A stretch of 8,990 bases of DNA from Candidatus Sericytochromatia bacterium. Its GTDB lineage: Bacteria > Cyanobacteriota > Sericytochromatia > UBA7694 > JACMQJ01. The DNA is taken from contig JACMQJ010000257.1 of NCBI GenBank assembly GCA_014377055.1, positions 1 to 8,990 of the forward strand, read 5' to 3'. Positions 1 through 5,496 of the stretch are shown piece after piece. The first letter of the stretch is position 1. Every line of letters begins with the position of its first letter. The notes under the pieces are model-generated. The model was given only the letters and a program-made list of their open reading frames with translations, did not search any database and was not told the DNA's origin. Position numbers and translations under genes: made by a program.

Positions 1-2
1 AT

Positions 3-98
3 AATAGTTTAAATGAGCTACCAAAAAAAATATTTCAAATCTGTAATGATATTGGCAGAAAATACATAAGATTAACTGGTTTACTGAAAAGGATATAA
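3..98 (+). CDS. 3' end of an unidentified protein gene (partial)
   Basis: An open frame enters from the left edge and reads 31 codons before a TAA at 96-98. The translated tail is mixed and basic, with LPKKIFQICNDIGRKYIRL in the middle and LLKRI at the end, which looks like a normal helical protein C-terminus. The other two + frames hit stops within the first dozen bases. It converges on the - strand gene that ends at 198, and a hairpin with T-runs on both sides lies between them, as expected between two real convergent genes. The family cannot be named from this fragment, and a chance open frame of this length in AT-rich DNA is not excluded. Confidence 0.45.
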   Translation, partial: NSLNELPKKIFQICNDIGRKYIRLTGLLKRI

Positions 99-127
99 GG
101 TTATTTAATAATATCTAAATAATAAAA

Positions 128-165
128 AAGTCCAAGTGTGACACTCAGACTTCTCGATATTTTTT
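128..165. terminator. Probable bidirectional terminator between convergent genes
   Basis: The arms AAGTC-ca-AGTGT (128-139) and ACACT-ca-GACTT (141-152) form a ten-pair stem interrupted by one 2x2 mismatch. A T-run (160-165) follows on the + strand. On the - strand the stem is followed at once by TTTTTATT (complement of 120-127). The - strand version is the better terminator and would end the operon 1509-198. Confidence 0.6.
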
Positions 166-197
166 GACTAACTTATTAATATTTAACTTATGTTAAA

Positions 198-809
198 TCA
201 ATATCCACCTAAAGCATTTCTTAAATGTTCTGTATGAAAATATTTGTTTGCTAATGAGGCACCAATAGCACCACCAATAACTCCAACAGCAATTACAGGT
301 GTACCAGTAAATTTAAGCATAGTCATAGCTAGAGCAGATACTCCGCCTAAAGCAAAACCACCTATTCCACTTACTGCACCTTGAACAGAATCAGTTACTA
401 CATTAGCCGAAGCTGATTGAAAAGACCTACTACCTGAGATGACTCCTATTGAATTTGATACAAGAGAAACTCCTCCGCCTAACAATGCACCTACACCAGC
501 AGCATTAGCACCTGTTGAAATCATGGTAGAACTTGTCGTTTTAACTGCTCCAAGAACATCAGAAAAACCGCCCGTTTTTATACTGTTTGCAAAAGCTTGT
601 GATGCCCCAACAAATTCGCCTTGATATTTATATCCTGATAAAGCACCAACTCCATATTGTGTTAAAGAACTGATACTTTGAGAAGACATAACATTAACTG
701 CATCTTGATTATATGATGTGTTATGTTGTGGCTCATGTCTATAAAGCTCTGAAGGTGGCTTAAGTTGAGTATATTGTTTATTACCAACATTATTAACTGG
801 ATTTACCAT
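198..809 (-). CDS. Gly-rich glycine-zipper hydrophobic protein, function unknown
   Basis: This 203-residue protein is not one I recognise. The first 60 residues are polar and look disordered, rich in Asn, Gln, Ser and Tyr, with no signal peptide. From about residue 97 the protein becomes small-residue-rich and hydrophobic in three stretches (about 98-127, 142-165 and 170-187). These carry overlapping GxxxG spacings (G144/G148, G151/G155, G176/G180, G179/G183), the pattern of glycine-zipper helices that pack tightly in or on membranes. The tail NKYFHTEHLRNALGGY is polar. The ATG at 807-809 is preceded by AAGGAG ten bases upstream, which supports the start. The gene lies 25 nt downstream of the DUF4332-like lipoprotein gene, so the two are probably co-transcribed and end at the hairpin at 128-165. 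Possible roles include a membrane-inserting or exported protein, but nothing in the sequence decides this. Confidence 0.8.
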   Translation of the reverse strand: MVNPVNNVGNKQYTQLKPPSELYRHEPQHNTSYNQDAVNVMSSQSISSLTQYGVGALSGYKYQGEFVGASQAFANSIKTGGFSDVLGAVKTTSSTMISTGANAAGVGALLGGGVSLVSNSIGVISGSRSFQSASANVVTDSVQGAVSGIGGFALGGVSALAMTMLKFTGTPVIAVGVIGGAIGASLANKYFHTEHLRNALGGY

Positions 810-834
810 TGTTATAAAACTCCTTTTTAAATAT

Positions 835-1509
835 TTAGTAAAGAACTGGAGCTGTCATTGTAGCTTCATTAGTCCAAGATTTAACATCATCAAACTTAGG
901 TATTTTCATACCATATTGAAATGCTAGTAATGATAACTGAACTGTAATAGCAGCCTGATCAAAAGGATTATTAAATCTTGCGAGATGTGGAACACTTGTA
1001 ATACCCGACATAATAAGTAAAAATGAATCATCAAGACTTACATTTTTTAATCTTAATACATCAGCTCTTTCTACCCAAAACAAAACTTGTGATTTGAATG
1101 CTTGTGAAGCAAAAAGACCACCTAATTTTTTATTTAAAAACCATCTTTTTGTTGGTGAGCTACCAGCATAAAGTAATTTATTAGCATTTTTGATACCCCA
1201 AAAACGAGCTCTTTTGGCAGCTTTAGGATTGTATAGAAGTAAATCTATATTTACATCTTTTCCTTCGTTAGCTGATTTAACACCAAAGCTATCTGACATA
1301 ACTTTGTTATCAGAATTATCAACTAATTTATTAACTTCATTAATTTCATCTTGGCTTAAGTCTGTATTTTCAGTATATTTTGTTTCAACAACGGCAATCT
1401 TATCTGTATTAGAAACAGTTGTTCCATTAACATTTGAGTTTGAACATGAAGCTAACAAAAGACTTGATAGTACCAATGTAGTTGTCATTACTTGTTTTAA
1501 TTTTTTCAT
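835..1509 (-). CDS. Lipoprotein with DUF4332-like helix-hairpin-helix region
   Basis: The 224-residue product begins with a basic n-region and a hydrophobic stretch ending in the lipobox LASC with Cys22, so it should be lipidated and held outside the cytoplasm. A polar linker follows to about residue 85. Residues 95-218 resemble the DUF4332 pattern as I remember it: A-K-R-A-x(3)-GI (97-106), LLYAGSSPTKR (112-122), a tryptophan-containing WVERADVLRLKNVS block (145-158), LLIMSGITSVPHLARFNNP (164-182) and a closing IPKFDDVKSWTNEA (203-216). DUF4332 proteins carry paired helix-hairpin-helix units. Here the hairpin glycines usual in the second unit are replaced (KNVS instead of KGVG), so DNA binding is doubtful, and the location is extracytoplasmic. 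AGAGGA lies about seven bases before the ATG. The gene leads a probable operon with the glycine-zipper gene. The domain match is from memory; the lipoprotein call is firm. Confidence 0.75.
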   Translation of the reverse strand: MKKLKQVMTTTLVLSSLLLASCSNSNVNGTTVSNTDKIAVVETKYTENTDLSQDEINEVNKLVDNSDNKVMSDSFGVKSANEGKDVNIDLLLYNPKAAKRARFWGIKNANKLLYAGSSPTKRWFLNKKLGGLFASQAFKSQVLFWVERADVLRLKNVSLDDSFLLIMSGITSVPHLARFNNPFDQAAITVQLSLLAFQYGMKIPKFDDVKSWTNEATMTAPVLY

Positions 1510-1569
1510 TTTTTAGTCCTCTACTTAACTAAATATTTAAAATTTAGTTTATGTAACTTAATTTATTTA

Positions 1570-1575
1570 ATTATA
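1570..1575 (-). promoter_or_regulatory. Candidate -10 box for the 1509-198 operon
   Basis: The - strand reads TATAAT here, about 60 bases before the ATG of the lipoprotein gene. No good -35 is found at 16-18 bp spacing (ACAAGT at best), and perfect hexamers are common by chance in DNA this AT-rich. The site is offered only because the preceding gene ends at 1652 and the operon needs a start in this gap. Confidence 0.3.
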
Positions 1576-1651
1576 GATAATCTGCGGATAAAACTTGTTA
1601 GATAAAAGTTAATATAAACTTAAGTACTGGTTAAAATCTATTTAAGGTAAA

Positions 1652-2002
1652 TTAATTTAAATTTTCATTTGTAATAAACTCTAACAAAATCTTGTTACTA
1701 TCATATTTTTGAGATTTATACATAATTTGTTGAATATTCTCTTTGATATTAGCTTCTATTTCTTTCTTTAATTTTATTATATTAAATTTATTAGTGCCTA
1801 ATACATACTGATAATCAGAGAGTAATATTTCAATTAACTGTTTATTTTTTTCAAGATATTGTTTTTCTCTTTTTAAGCTTTCAATTTCGGAAGAGAGTTT
1901 GCTAAGAGTCTGTATTAAGATCGTTTCATCTATTTCAAGTCTTAGCTTCTTTTTTATGATACTAAGTTGAGTATTGAGTTGTTTAAAATCTATTGTTTTC
2001 AT
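1652..2002 (-). CDS. Small coiled-coil protein, function unknown
   Basis: This 116-residue protein has no signal peptide or membrane segment and is almost entirely predicted helix. Heptad-like spacing of Leu/Ile with many Lys and Glu runs from about residue 10 to 95, for example LSKLSSEIESLKREKQYLE (33-51), with one break at YQYVLGTNKFN (64-74). This suggests a helical hairpin or a dimeric coiled coil. No Shine-Dalgarno sequence is visible before the ATG at 2000-2002. The coding sequence is notably A/T-rich even for this window, with AAA, AAT and ATT dominating. It lies 64 nt downstream of the disordered-protein gene, with a terminator-like hairpin in the gap. Small coiled-coil proteins occur as secretion-system stalk proteins, chaperones and phage proteins, but I see nothing that picks one of these. 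It could also be a remnant of a longer protein. Confidence 0.65.
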   Translation of the reverse strand: MKTIDFKQLNTQLSIIKKKLRLEIDETILIQTLSKLSSEIESLKREKQYLEKNKQLIEILLSDYQYVLGTNKFNIIKLKKEIEANIKENIQQIMYKSQKYDSNKILLEFITNENLN

Positions 2003-2018
2003 TTATAAACGCAAAATA

Positions 2019-2042
2019 GATCAGTCTAATTAAAAACTGATC
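2019..2042 (-). terminator. Terminator-like hairpin downstream of the disordered-protein gene
   Basis: Perfect 7-bp arms GATCAGT (2019-2025) and ACTGATC (2036-2042) enclose a 10-base AT loop. Reading on the - strand, the stem follows the stop of the 2474-2067 gene by 24 bases and is followed by TATTTT, a weak U-tract. Leaky termination is likely, which would let some transcripts continue into the coiled-coil gene. A protein-binding dyad just upstream of that gene is an alternative reading. Confidence 0.5.
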
Positions 2043-2066
2043 CAAAATAATTTTATTTTAAATTAA

Positions 2067-2474
2067 TTATCCGAGTTGAGCTGGAGCTGAAGCCTTAGCT
2101 TCATTTTGAGCTGAAGCTAATGCGTTAGCATTACCAGCTACTTGTAGAAGATTACCTGATAATTTTTGATTCAAGTTTGCTTGTTGCTCTTCAACGCCAC
2201 CTGGTCTTTTTGCTGGTGCTTCTAATACTGGTGCTCCAGTATTTTTTGAAGCTTCTTTCTTTTCTTCCTTAGGTGCTTCTACTTTAGTATCTCCCAAAAC
2301 TTTACGACCTGATTCCAAAAACTCATCTTTACGTGCTTCAGGTGTTTTGGTTGGTGCTGATACTACTGTTGAGCTTTGCTCGTCTTTTTTTTGAGTTGCT
2401 AATGTAACTACTGGTGTTACGTTTCTTTCTTGGTTAGCAACAATATTATTGATGCCTAAAGGACTAATTGCCAT
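2067..2474 (-). CDS. Disordered Ala/Pro/Glu/Lys-rich protein, function unknown
   Basis: I place the start at the ATG at 2472-2474, giving 135 residues beginning MAISPLGINN. TGGGAG lies nine bases upstream. A longer frame opens with TTG at 2501, but it has no ribosome binding site and its first nine codons contain that Shine-Dalgarno. The protein has no signal peptide, membrane segment or cysteine. After a short N-terminal segment (residues 1-26) it is low-complexity and presumably disordered: Ser/Thr-rich around 27-45, then a charged Lys/Glu/Pro region around 63-98, then an Ala/Asn/Gln-rich tail (about 99-135) that could form one helix. No family is recognised. Low-complexity proteins with a short conserved head can be secreted substrates, linkers or stress proteins, but none of these is supported directly. 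It is followed by a hairpin at 2019-2042. Confidence 0.7.
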   Translation of the reverse strand: MAISPLGINNIVANQERNVTPVVTLATQKKDEQSSTVVSAPTKTPEARKDEFLESGRKVLGDTKVEAPKEEKKEASKNTGAPVLEAPAKRPGGVEEQQANLNQKLSGNLLQVAGNANALASAQNEAKASAPAQLG

Positions 2475-2522
2475 GATTTTAATCTCCCATAAAGTTTTCA
2501 AATTTTTAAAATAGTTAACTTC

Positions 2523-2528
2523 ATTATA
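2523..2528 (-). promoter_or_regulatory. Candidate -10 box for the disordered-protein gene
   Basis: The - strand reads TATAAT here, about 50 bases before the ATG at 2474. The -35 position is poor (GAACCA at 17 bp). The upstream gene appears to terminate at 2562-2594, so an independent promoter in this gap is reasonable, but the site itself is weakly supported. Confidence 0.35.
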
Positions 2529-2561
2529 GAATAAAATTAATCCATTGGTTCGTGTTAAAAC

Positions 2562-2594
2562 AAAAAAAAAATATTAAGTTAAAAGTTTCTTAAC
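2562..2594 (-). terminator. AT-rich terminator candidate after the coiled-coil lipoprotein gene
   Basis: On the - strand, short arms TTAAG/CTTAA (2589-2593 and 2574-2578; an alternative register is GTTAA/TTAAC) lie about ten bases after the stop at 2604. They are followed by a run of ten T (complement of A10 at 2562-2571). The stem is weak because it is nearly all A/T, but the T-run is the longest in the window and in the right place. Confidence 0.4.
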
Positions 2595-2603
2595 AATCAA
2601 ACA

Positions 2604-2984
2604 TTAATTATCATTTTCAACATTTTTAATTCTTCTTTTAATAACTCTTATTTCAGTTTTTAATTGGTTAGAATCCATTTTTAGTTGATCAATAATTTTC
2701 TTATTTTTATCATAAGCTGACTCCATAGACTCATTATATAAATTGAATGAATTATCATAAGTAATTTTTTGCTTTAATTTTGAATTATAGTTTTCAATTC
2801 TTATTATATTAAAATTTAGATTTGCTATTTTATCTTGTCTTAGTTTTATCTCAGATATTGATGTTTCTTTGGAGACATAATCGTCAGAATAAATATCAAA
2901 AGATGATTTATTTCTAGTTTTTGTTGAGCAAGATACAATAATAAGTATAAAACTCAAAAAGAACATTTTTTTTAGGTTATTCAT
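2604..2984 (-). CDS. Small coiled-coil lipoprotein, function unknown
   Basis: The 126-residue precursor has a classic lipoprotein signal: positive residues at 5-6, a hydrophobic core FFLSFILII, and the lipobox IVSC with Cys19. After a short Ser/Lys-rich linker (20-40), residues about 45-126 are Asn/Lys/Ile-rich and look helical. Heptad-type hydrophobic spacing appears in two blocks (about 47-72 and 92-124), so the mature protein is probably a lipid-anchored coiled coil. No Shine-Dalgarno is visible before the ATG at 2982-2984. The base composition is very A/T-rich, like the coiled-coil gene at 1652-2002. A promoter with an extended -10 lies about 40 bases upstream (3023-3050). The gene is divergent from secG. 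Family unknown; it could be an envelope spacer or an accessory part of a surface complex, but that is guesswork. Confidence 0.7.
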   Translation of the reverse strand: MNNLKKMFFLSFILIIVSCSTKTRNKSSFDIYSDDYVSKETSISEIKLRQDKIANLNFNIIRIENYNSKLKQKITYDNSFNLYNESMESAYDKNKKIIDQLKMDSNQLKTEIRVIKRRIKNVENDN

Positions 2985-2993
2985 AAATTTATC

Positions 2994-3045
2994 AAAGAAT
3001 ATTTAAAGAATATTTATCCAACATAATAACAGAGATATATTCTTT
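2994..3045. repeat. Three copies of an 11-bp motif around the - strand promoter
   Basis: AAAGAATATTT occurs twice in tandem with no gap (2994-3004, 3005-3015). A third copy with one mismatch lies in reverse orientation (ATATATTCTTT, 3035-3045). The pair 3005-3015 / 3035-3045 flanks the -10 box at 3023-3028, and the tandem copies cover the expected transcription start and leader of the lipoprotein gene. This is the layout of a repressor or activator operator, but AT-rich DNA makes such repeats easier to find by chance. Confidence 0.4.
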
Positions 3046-3050
3046 ATCAA
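3023..3050 (-). promoter_or_regulatory. Promoter of the coiled-coil lipoprotein gene
   Basis: The - strand reads TTGATA (3050-3045), a 16-bp spacer, then TATTAT (3028-3023), with TG one base before the -10 hexamer (extended -10). Transcription would start near 3016, about 32 bases before the ATG. Confidence 0.5.
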
Positions 3051-3101
3051 GTCTATTATTTTAAATAATATAAAAAATGTTAGAGTAAGTTACTCGAGTT
3101 G

Positions 3102-3131
3102 TTGACTTTGCTTACATTAGCATAATATACT
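3102..3131 (+). promoter_or_regulatory. sigma70-type promoter of secG and the transporter operon
   Basis: TTGACT (3102-3107), an 18-bp spacer and TATACT (3126-3131) make the best promoter in the window. Transcription would start near 3138 and give a leader of about 50 bases before the secG start. An 8-bp palindrome ACTCGAGT (3092-3099) sits just upstream of the -35, and GTAAG/CTTAC (3085-3089, 3111-3115) flank the -35 as short inverted arms. Either could bind a regulator. Confidence 0.65.
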
Positions 3132-3189
3132 ATAATTTAAATTTTTCTAATTTCTTATGATTAAATTAATATAAAAGGTAATCTTAATT

Positions 3190-3420
3190 TTGAAAACAAC
3201 TTTATACATAATACAGTTTCTTGCATCTATGGCAGTTATTCTTAGTGTTTTATTGCATCCTGCAAAAACTATGGGTATGGGTGGTCTTGGATCTCCATCA
3301 GAACTTTTTGGAAGTCAAAAAGGTGCAGAAGATGGACTTAATAGAATAACAGCTATTTCAGCTACTATCTGGGCAGTTCTTGCGGTTTTATTGTCAATAC
3401 CCGCAATTGTTAACCAGTAA
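3190..3420 (+). CDS. secG: Preprotein translocase subunit SecG
   Basis: SecG is the small integral membrane subunit of the SecYEG channel that helps preproteins pass the cytoplasmic membrane. The 76-residue length is typical. Two membrane helices are visible (about 5-23 and 53-73), joined by a loop with GMGGLGSPSELFGSQKGAE (29-47) followed by LNRIT (50-54), the family's signature arrangement. The AE..LNRIT spacing resembles cyanobacterial SecG more than the Firmicutes form, as I remember them. The start codon is TTG at 3190-3192; no ATG fits the N-terminus, and only a weak AAGG lies upstream, which may keep translation low. The gene follows the promoter at 3102-3131 and precedes a lipoprotein gene by 53 nt with no terminator between, so co-transcription is likely. 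Confidence 0.92.
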   Translation: MKTTLYIIQFLASMAVILSVLLHPAKTMGMGGLGSPSELFGSQKGAEDGLNRITAISATIWAVLAVLLSIPAIVNQ

Positions 3421-3473
3421 TTGCTAGCTTACTAAAAAATACTTATTTTAAAATTTTAAATCTAGGAGAAAAG

Positions 3474-5369
3474 ATGCAACTACTATCAAAAACTAAAACA
3501 CTATTGATGACTGCCTTAACTTTATCGCTTATGTTATCAGGTTGCCCGTCAGAAGAGGGAAAAGATACAAAAAATACTAGTTCTTCACCTGTAGCAAATA
3601 AATCAACATCCAATTCTTCAGCAACTCCAGCGAGTAATGCTCCATTTGTTGCTACCAAAGTTGACTATAAGCCTGTAGTTGGAAAAGCTGGTGGCAAAAG
3701 AACAATTACTAGCTTCTCTCCACCCAAGACATTTAATGCTTATTTGGCTGCTGAAACAAGTTCAAATGATATATTAGGACAAATGTATGTAGGATTAGTT
3801 TATACAGATCCTCTCACAACTGAAGTTAAACCTGAGTTAGCTGAATCATGGTCCGTTAGCCCTGACAAAAAAACTTATACAGTAAAAATGAAAAAAGGCT
3901 TACTTTGGTCAGATGGTAAACCTATAACAGCTGATGATGTTCTTTTTACCTATAATGATATTATCAATAATCCTGACATACCTACAAATTCAAGAGATGG
4001 TTTATTGGTGGAAGGTAAGTTTCCTAAAGTTGAAAAAGTTGATGATTTAACCATTAAATTTACTACAGCAAAACCTTTTGTCCCTTTTGAAAGAAGTGGT
4101 TTAGCATCTATTATTGTTCCAAAACATATTTTAGCAAGTCTTATCAAAAAAGATGCCTCTGGAAAAATTGGCTTTAATCAATGGGGTGGTCTTAGCTCCG
4201 ATCCAAAATCATTAGTTTGTAATGGTCCATTCAAATTAAAAGAATATATACCAGGTCAAAGAGTTATTCTTGAAAAGAATGACAAGTATTGGAGAAAAAA
4301 TGCTGTAGGTGCGTCTTTACCTTACATCCTAGAATATATAACTGAAATTGTTAAAGATCAAGAAGTTGAAATGATTAAGTTTAAAGCTAAAGAAACAGAC
4401 TCATACTTTTTACGTGGTGGTCAAGATTTTGAAGTTTTAAAACCTGATGAAGCCAAACAAAATTTTAAAATAACTAACCTAGGACCAGATGATGGAACTT
4501 TATTTATTATGTTTAATTTATCGACAGCTAAAAATGATAAAGGTAAACAAATTGTCGAACCAGTAAAATCAGCATGGTTCAAAAATGTAAAATTTAGACA
4601 AGCACTTGCTCATGCTATTGATAAAGATACAATGATCAAAAGTATCTACAGAGGACTTGCATCACCACAAATTTCTGATATAAGTCAGCAAAATCCTTTT
4701 TATAATCCAAATATTACTAAGTATGATTACGATATGAAAAAAGCAGCTGATATGTTAACGGAGGCTGGTTTTAAAAAAGGTGCTGATGGTAACTTGATGG
4801 ATAGTAAAGGTAATAAAGTTGAGTTTAGCCTTGTTACAAACAGTGGTAATACAACGAGAGATGCTGCATGTAGTATTATTAGAGCCGATTGGGAAAAATT
4901 AGGTATTAAAGTTAATTACAAGCCTGTTCAATTTAATTCAATGGTACAACAAATAGATGAAACTCTTGATTGGGATGCGGTTATGATTGGTCTAACTGGA
5001 AGTAGTGTAGAGCCTCATGGTGGTATTAATTCATGGAGACTGGGTGGTCGTATGCACATGTTCAATATGGGTAATGTTGAGCAAAATAAAGTTTGGAAAT
5101 CAAGAGAAACATCTTATGAGCAATGGGAAAAAGATGTTATAAAGTTATGGGAGCAAGCAGCTCAAGAGTTTGATAGAGAAAAACGTAAACAACTATATTG
5201 GAAAGCTCAACAAATAGTATCAGATAATATTCCATTTTTATACACAGTAAATAAATTTGCTTTAGTTGCTGCACGTAATAATATAGGCAATACATATCCT
5301 AGTTTGAATGGTGGAAATGGTCTTAATACAGTAAATTGGAACAGTTTTGAACAATTTATAAAAGAATAG
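3474..5369 (+). CDS. Peptide-type ABC transporter solute-binding lipoprotein (SBP family 5)
   Basis: This is the extracytoplasmic receptor of an oligopeptide/dipeptide-type ABC importer. The 631-residue precursor has a lipoprotein signal ending LSGC with Cys24, then a Ser/Thr/Asn/Ala-rich tether (25-62) and the SBP_bac_5 fold. Family marks include PELAESWSVSPDKKTYTV (120-137), LLWSDGKPITADDVLFTY (143-160), IVPKHIL (214-220), NGPFKLKEY (250-258) and VKFRQALAHAIDKDTM (372-387). It is some 80-100 residues longer than typical OppA/DppA, partly because of the tether. AGGAG five bases before the ATG is a strong ribosome binding site. It is transcribed with secG upstream, or from a weak promoter in the 53-nt gap, and with two permease genes downstream. 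Two hairpins after the stop may protect this part of the mRNA. The substrate cannot be told from sequence: peptides are the family default, but sugars, nickel and opines are also used. Confidence 0.9.
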   Translation: MQLLSKTKTLLMTALTLSLMLSGCPSEEGKDTKNTSSSPVANKSTSNSSATPASNAPFVATKVDYKPVVGKAGGKRTITSFSPPKTFNAYLAAETSSNDILGQMYVGLVYTDPLTTEVKPELAESWSVSPDKKTYTVKMKKGLLWSDGKPITADDVLFTYNDIINNPDIPTNSRDGLLVEGKFPKVEKVDDLTIKFTTAKPFVPFERSGLASIIVPKHILASLIKKDASGKIGFNQWGGLSSDPKSLVCNGPFKLKEYIPGQRVILEKNDKYWRKNAVGASLPYILEYITEIVKDQEVEMIKFKAKETDSYFLRGGQDFEVLKPDEAKQNFKITNLGPDDGTLFIMFNLSTAKNDKGKQIVEPVKSAWFKNVKFRQALAHAIDKDTMIKSIYRGLASPQISDISQQNPFYNPNITKYDYDMKKAADMLTEAGFKKGADGNLMDSKGNKVEFSLVTNSGNTTRDAACSIIRADWEKLGIKVNYKPVQFNSMVQQIDETLDWDAVMIGLTGSSVEPHGGINSWRLGGRMHMFNMGNVEQNKVWKSRETSYEQWEKDVIKLWEQAAQEFDREKRKQLYWKAQQIVSDNIPFLYTVNKFALVAARNNIGNTYPSLNGGNGLNTVNWNSFEQFIKE

Positions 5370-5373
5370 TAGT

Positions 5374-5393
5374 AATTTGGTTCTATCCAAATT
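5374..5393 (+). other. RNA hairpin after the binding-protein gene
   Basis: AATTTGG (5374-5380) and CCAAATT (5387-5393) form a perfect 7-bp stem with a 6-base loop, beginning five bases after the stop codon. No T-run follows, so it is not an obvious terminator. With the stronger hairpin immediately downstream it forms a double 3' structure. Confidence 0.5.
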
Positions 5394-5395
5394 TG

Positions 5396-5419
5396 AACAA
5401 GGGGTTTAAACCCCTTGTT
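5396..5419 (+). repeat. 24-bp perfect palindrome between binding-protein and permease genes
   Basis: The arms AACAAGGGG (5396-5404) and CCCCTTGTT (5411-5419) enclose TTTAAA, making the whole 24 bases self-complementary. As RNA it is a 9-bp stem with a 6-base loop. Only a short T-run follows, so termination should be partial. In transporter operons such structures often raise the amount of binding protein over permease. A related 24-base copy lies at 8099-8122 (20 of 24 identical). Confidence 0.7.
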
Positions 5420-5496
5420 TATAGATACAAAAATTTTGGAAAGAAACTAAGTAAAGCATAATTTGAGAATTATTTTAATTTTAAAAAGGGAAATTG

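Noticed and set aside
439..624. Open frame on the + strand inside the glycine-zipper gene
   Set aside because: It is antisense to a gene with a good ribosome site and coherent protein; its product is Pro/Thr/Ala noise from the complementary Gly-rich codons, and no ribosome site precedes it.
1190..1516. 108-codon open frame on the + strand opposite the DUF4332-like lipoprotein gene
   Set aside because: The opposite strand encodes a lipoprotein signal and a recognisable domain pattern with a strong ribosome site; this frame has neither.
1648..1659. 12-bp palindrome TAAATTAATTTA at the end of the coiled-coil gene
   Set aside because: Pure A/T with no GC in the stem and no T-run; easily chance and too weak to terminate.
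2475..2501. N-terminal extension of the disordered protein from a TTG
   Set aside because: The extension contains the Shine-Dalgarno of the ATG at 2474 and has no ribosome site of its own.
3443..3658. Open frame antisense to the start of the binding-protein gene
   Set aside because: Overlaps a well-supported lipoprotein start on the other strand and reads as complement of its tether region.
3950..4147. Open frame antisense within the binding-protein gene
   Set aside because: Shadow of conserved SBP family 5 sequence; no own ribosome site or protein-like pattern.
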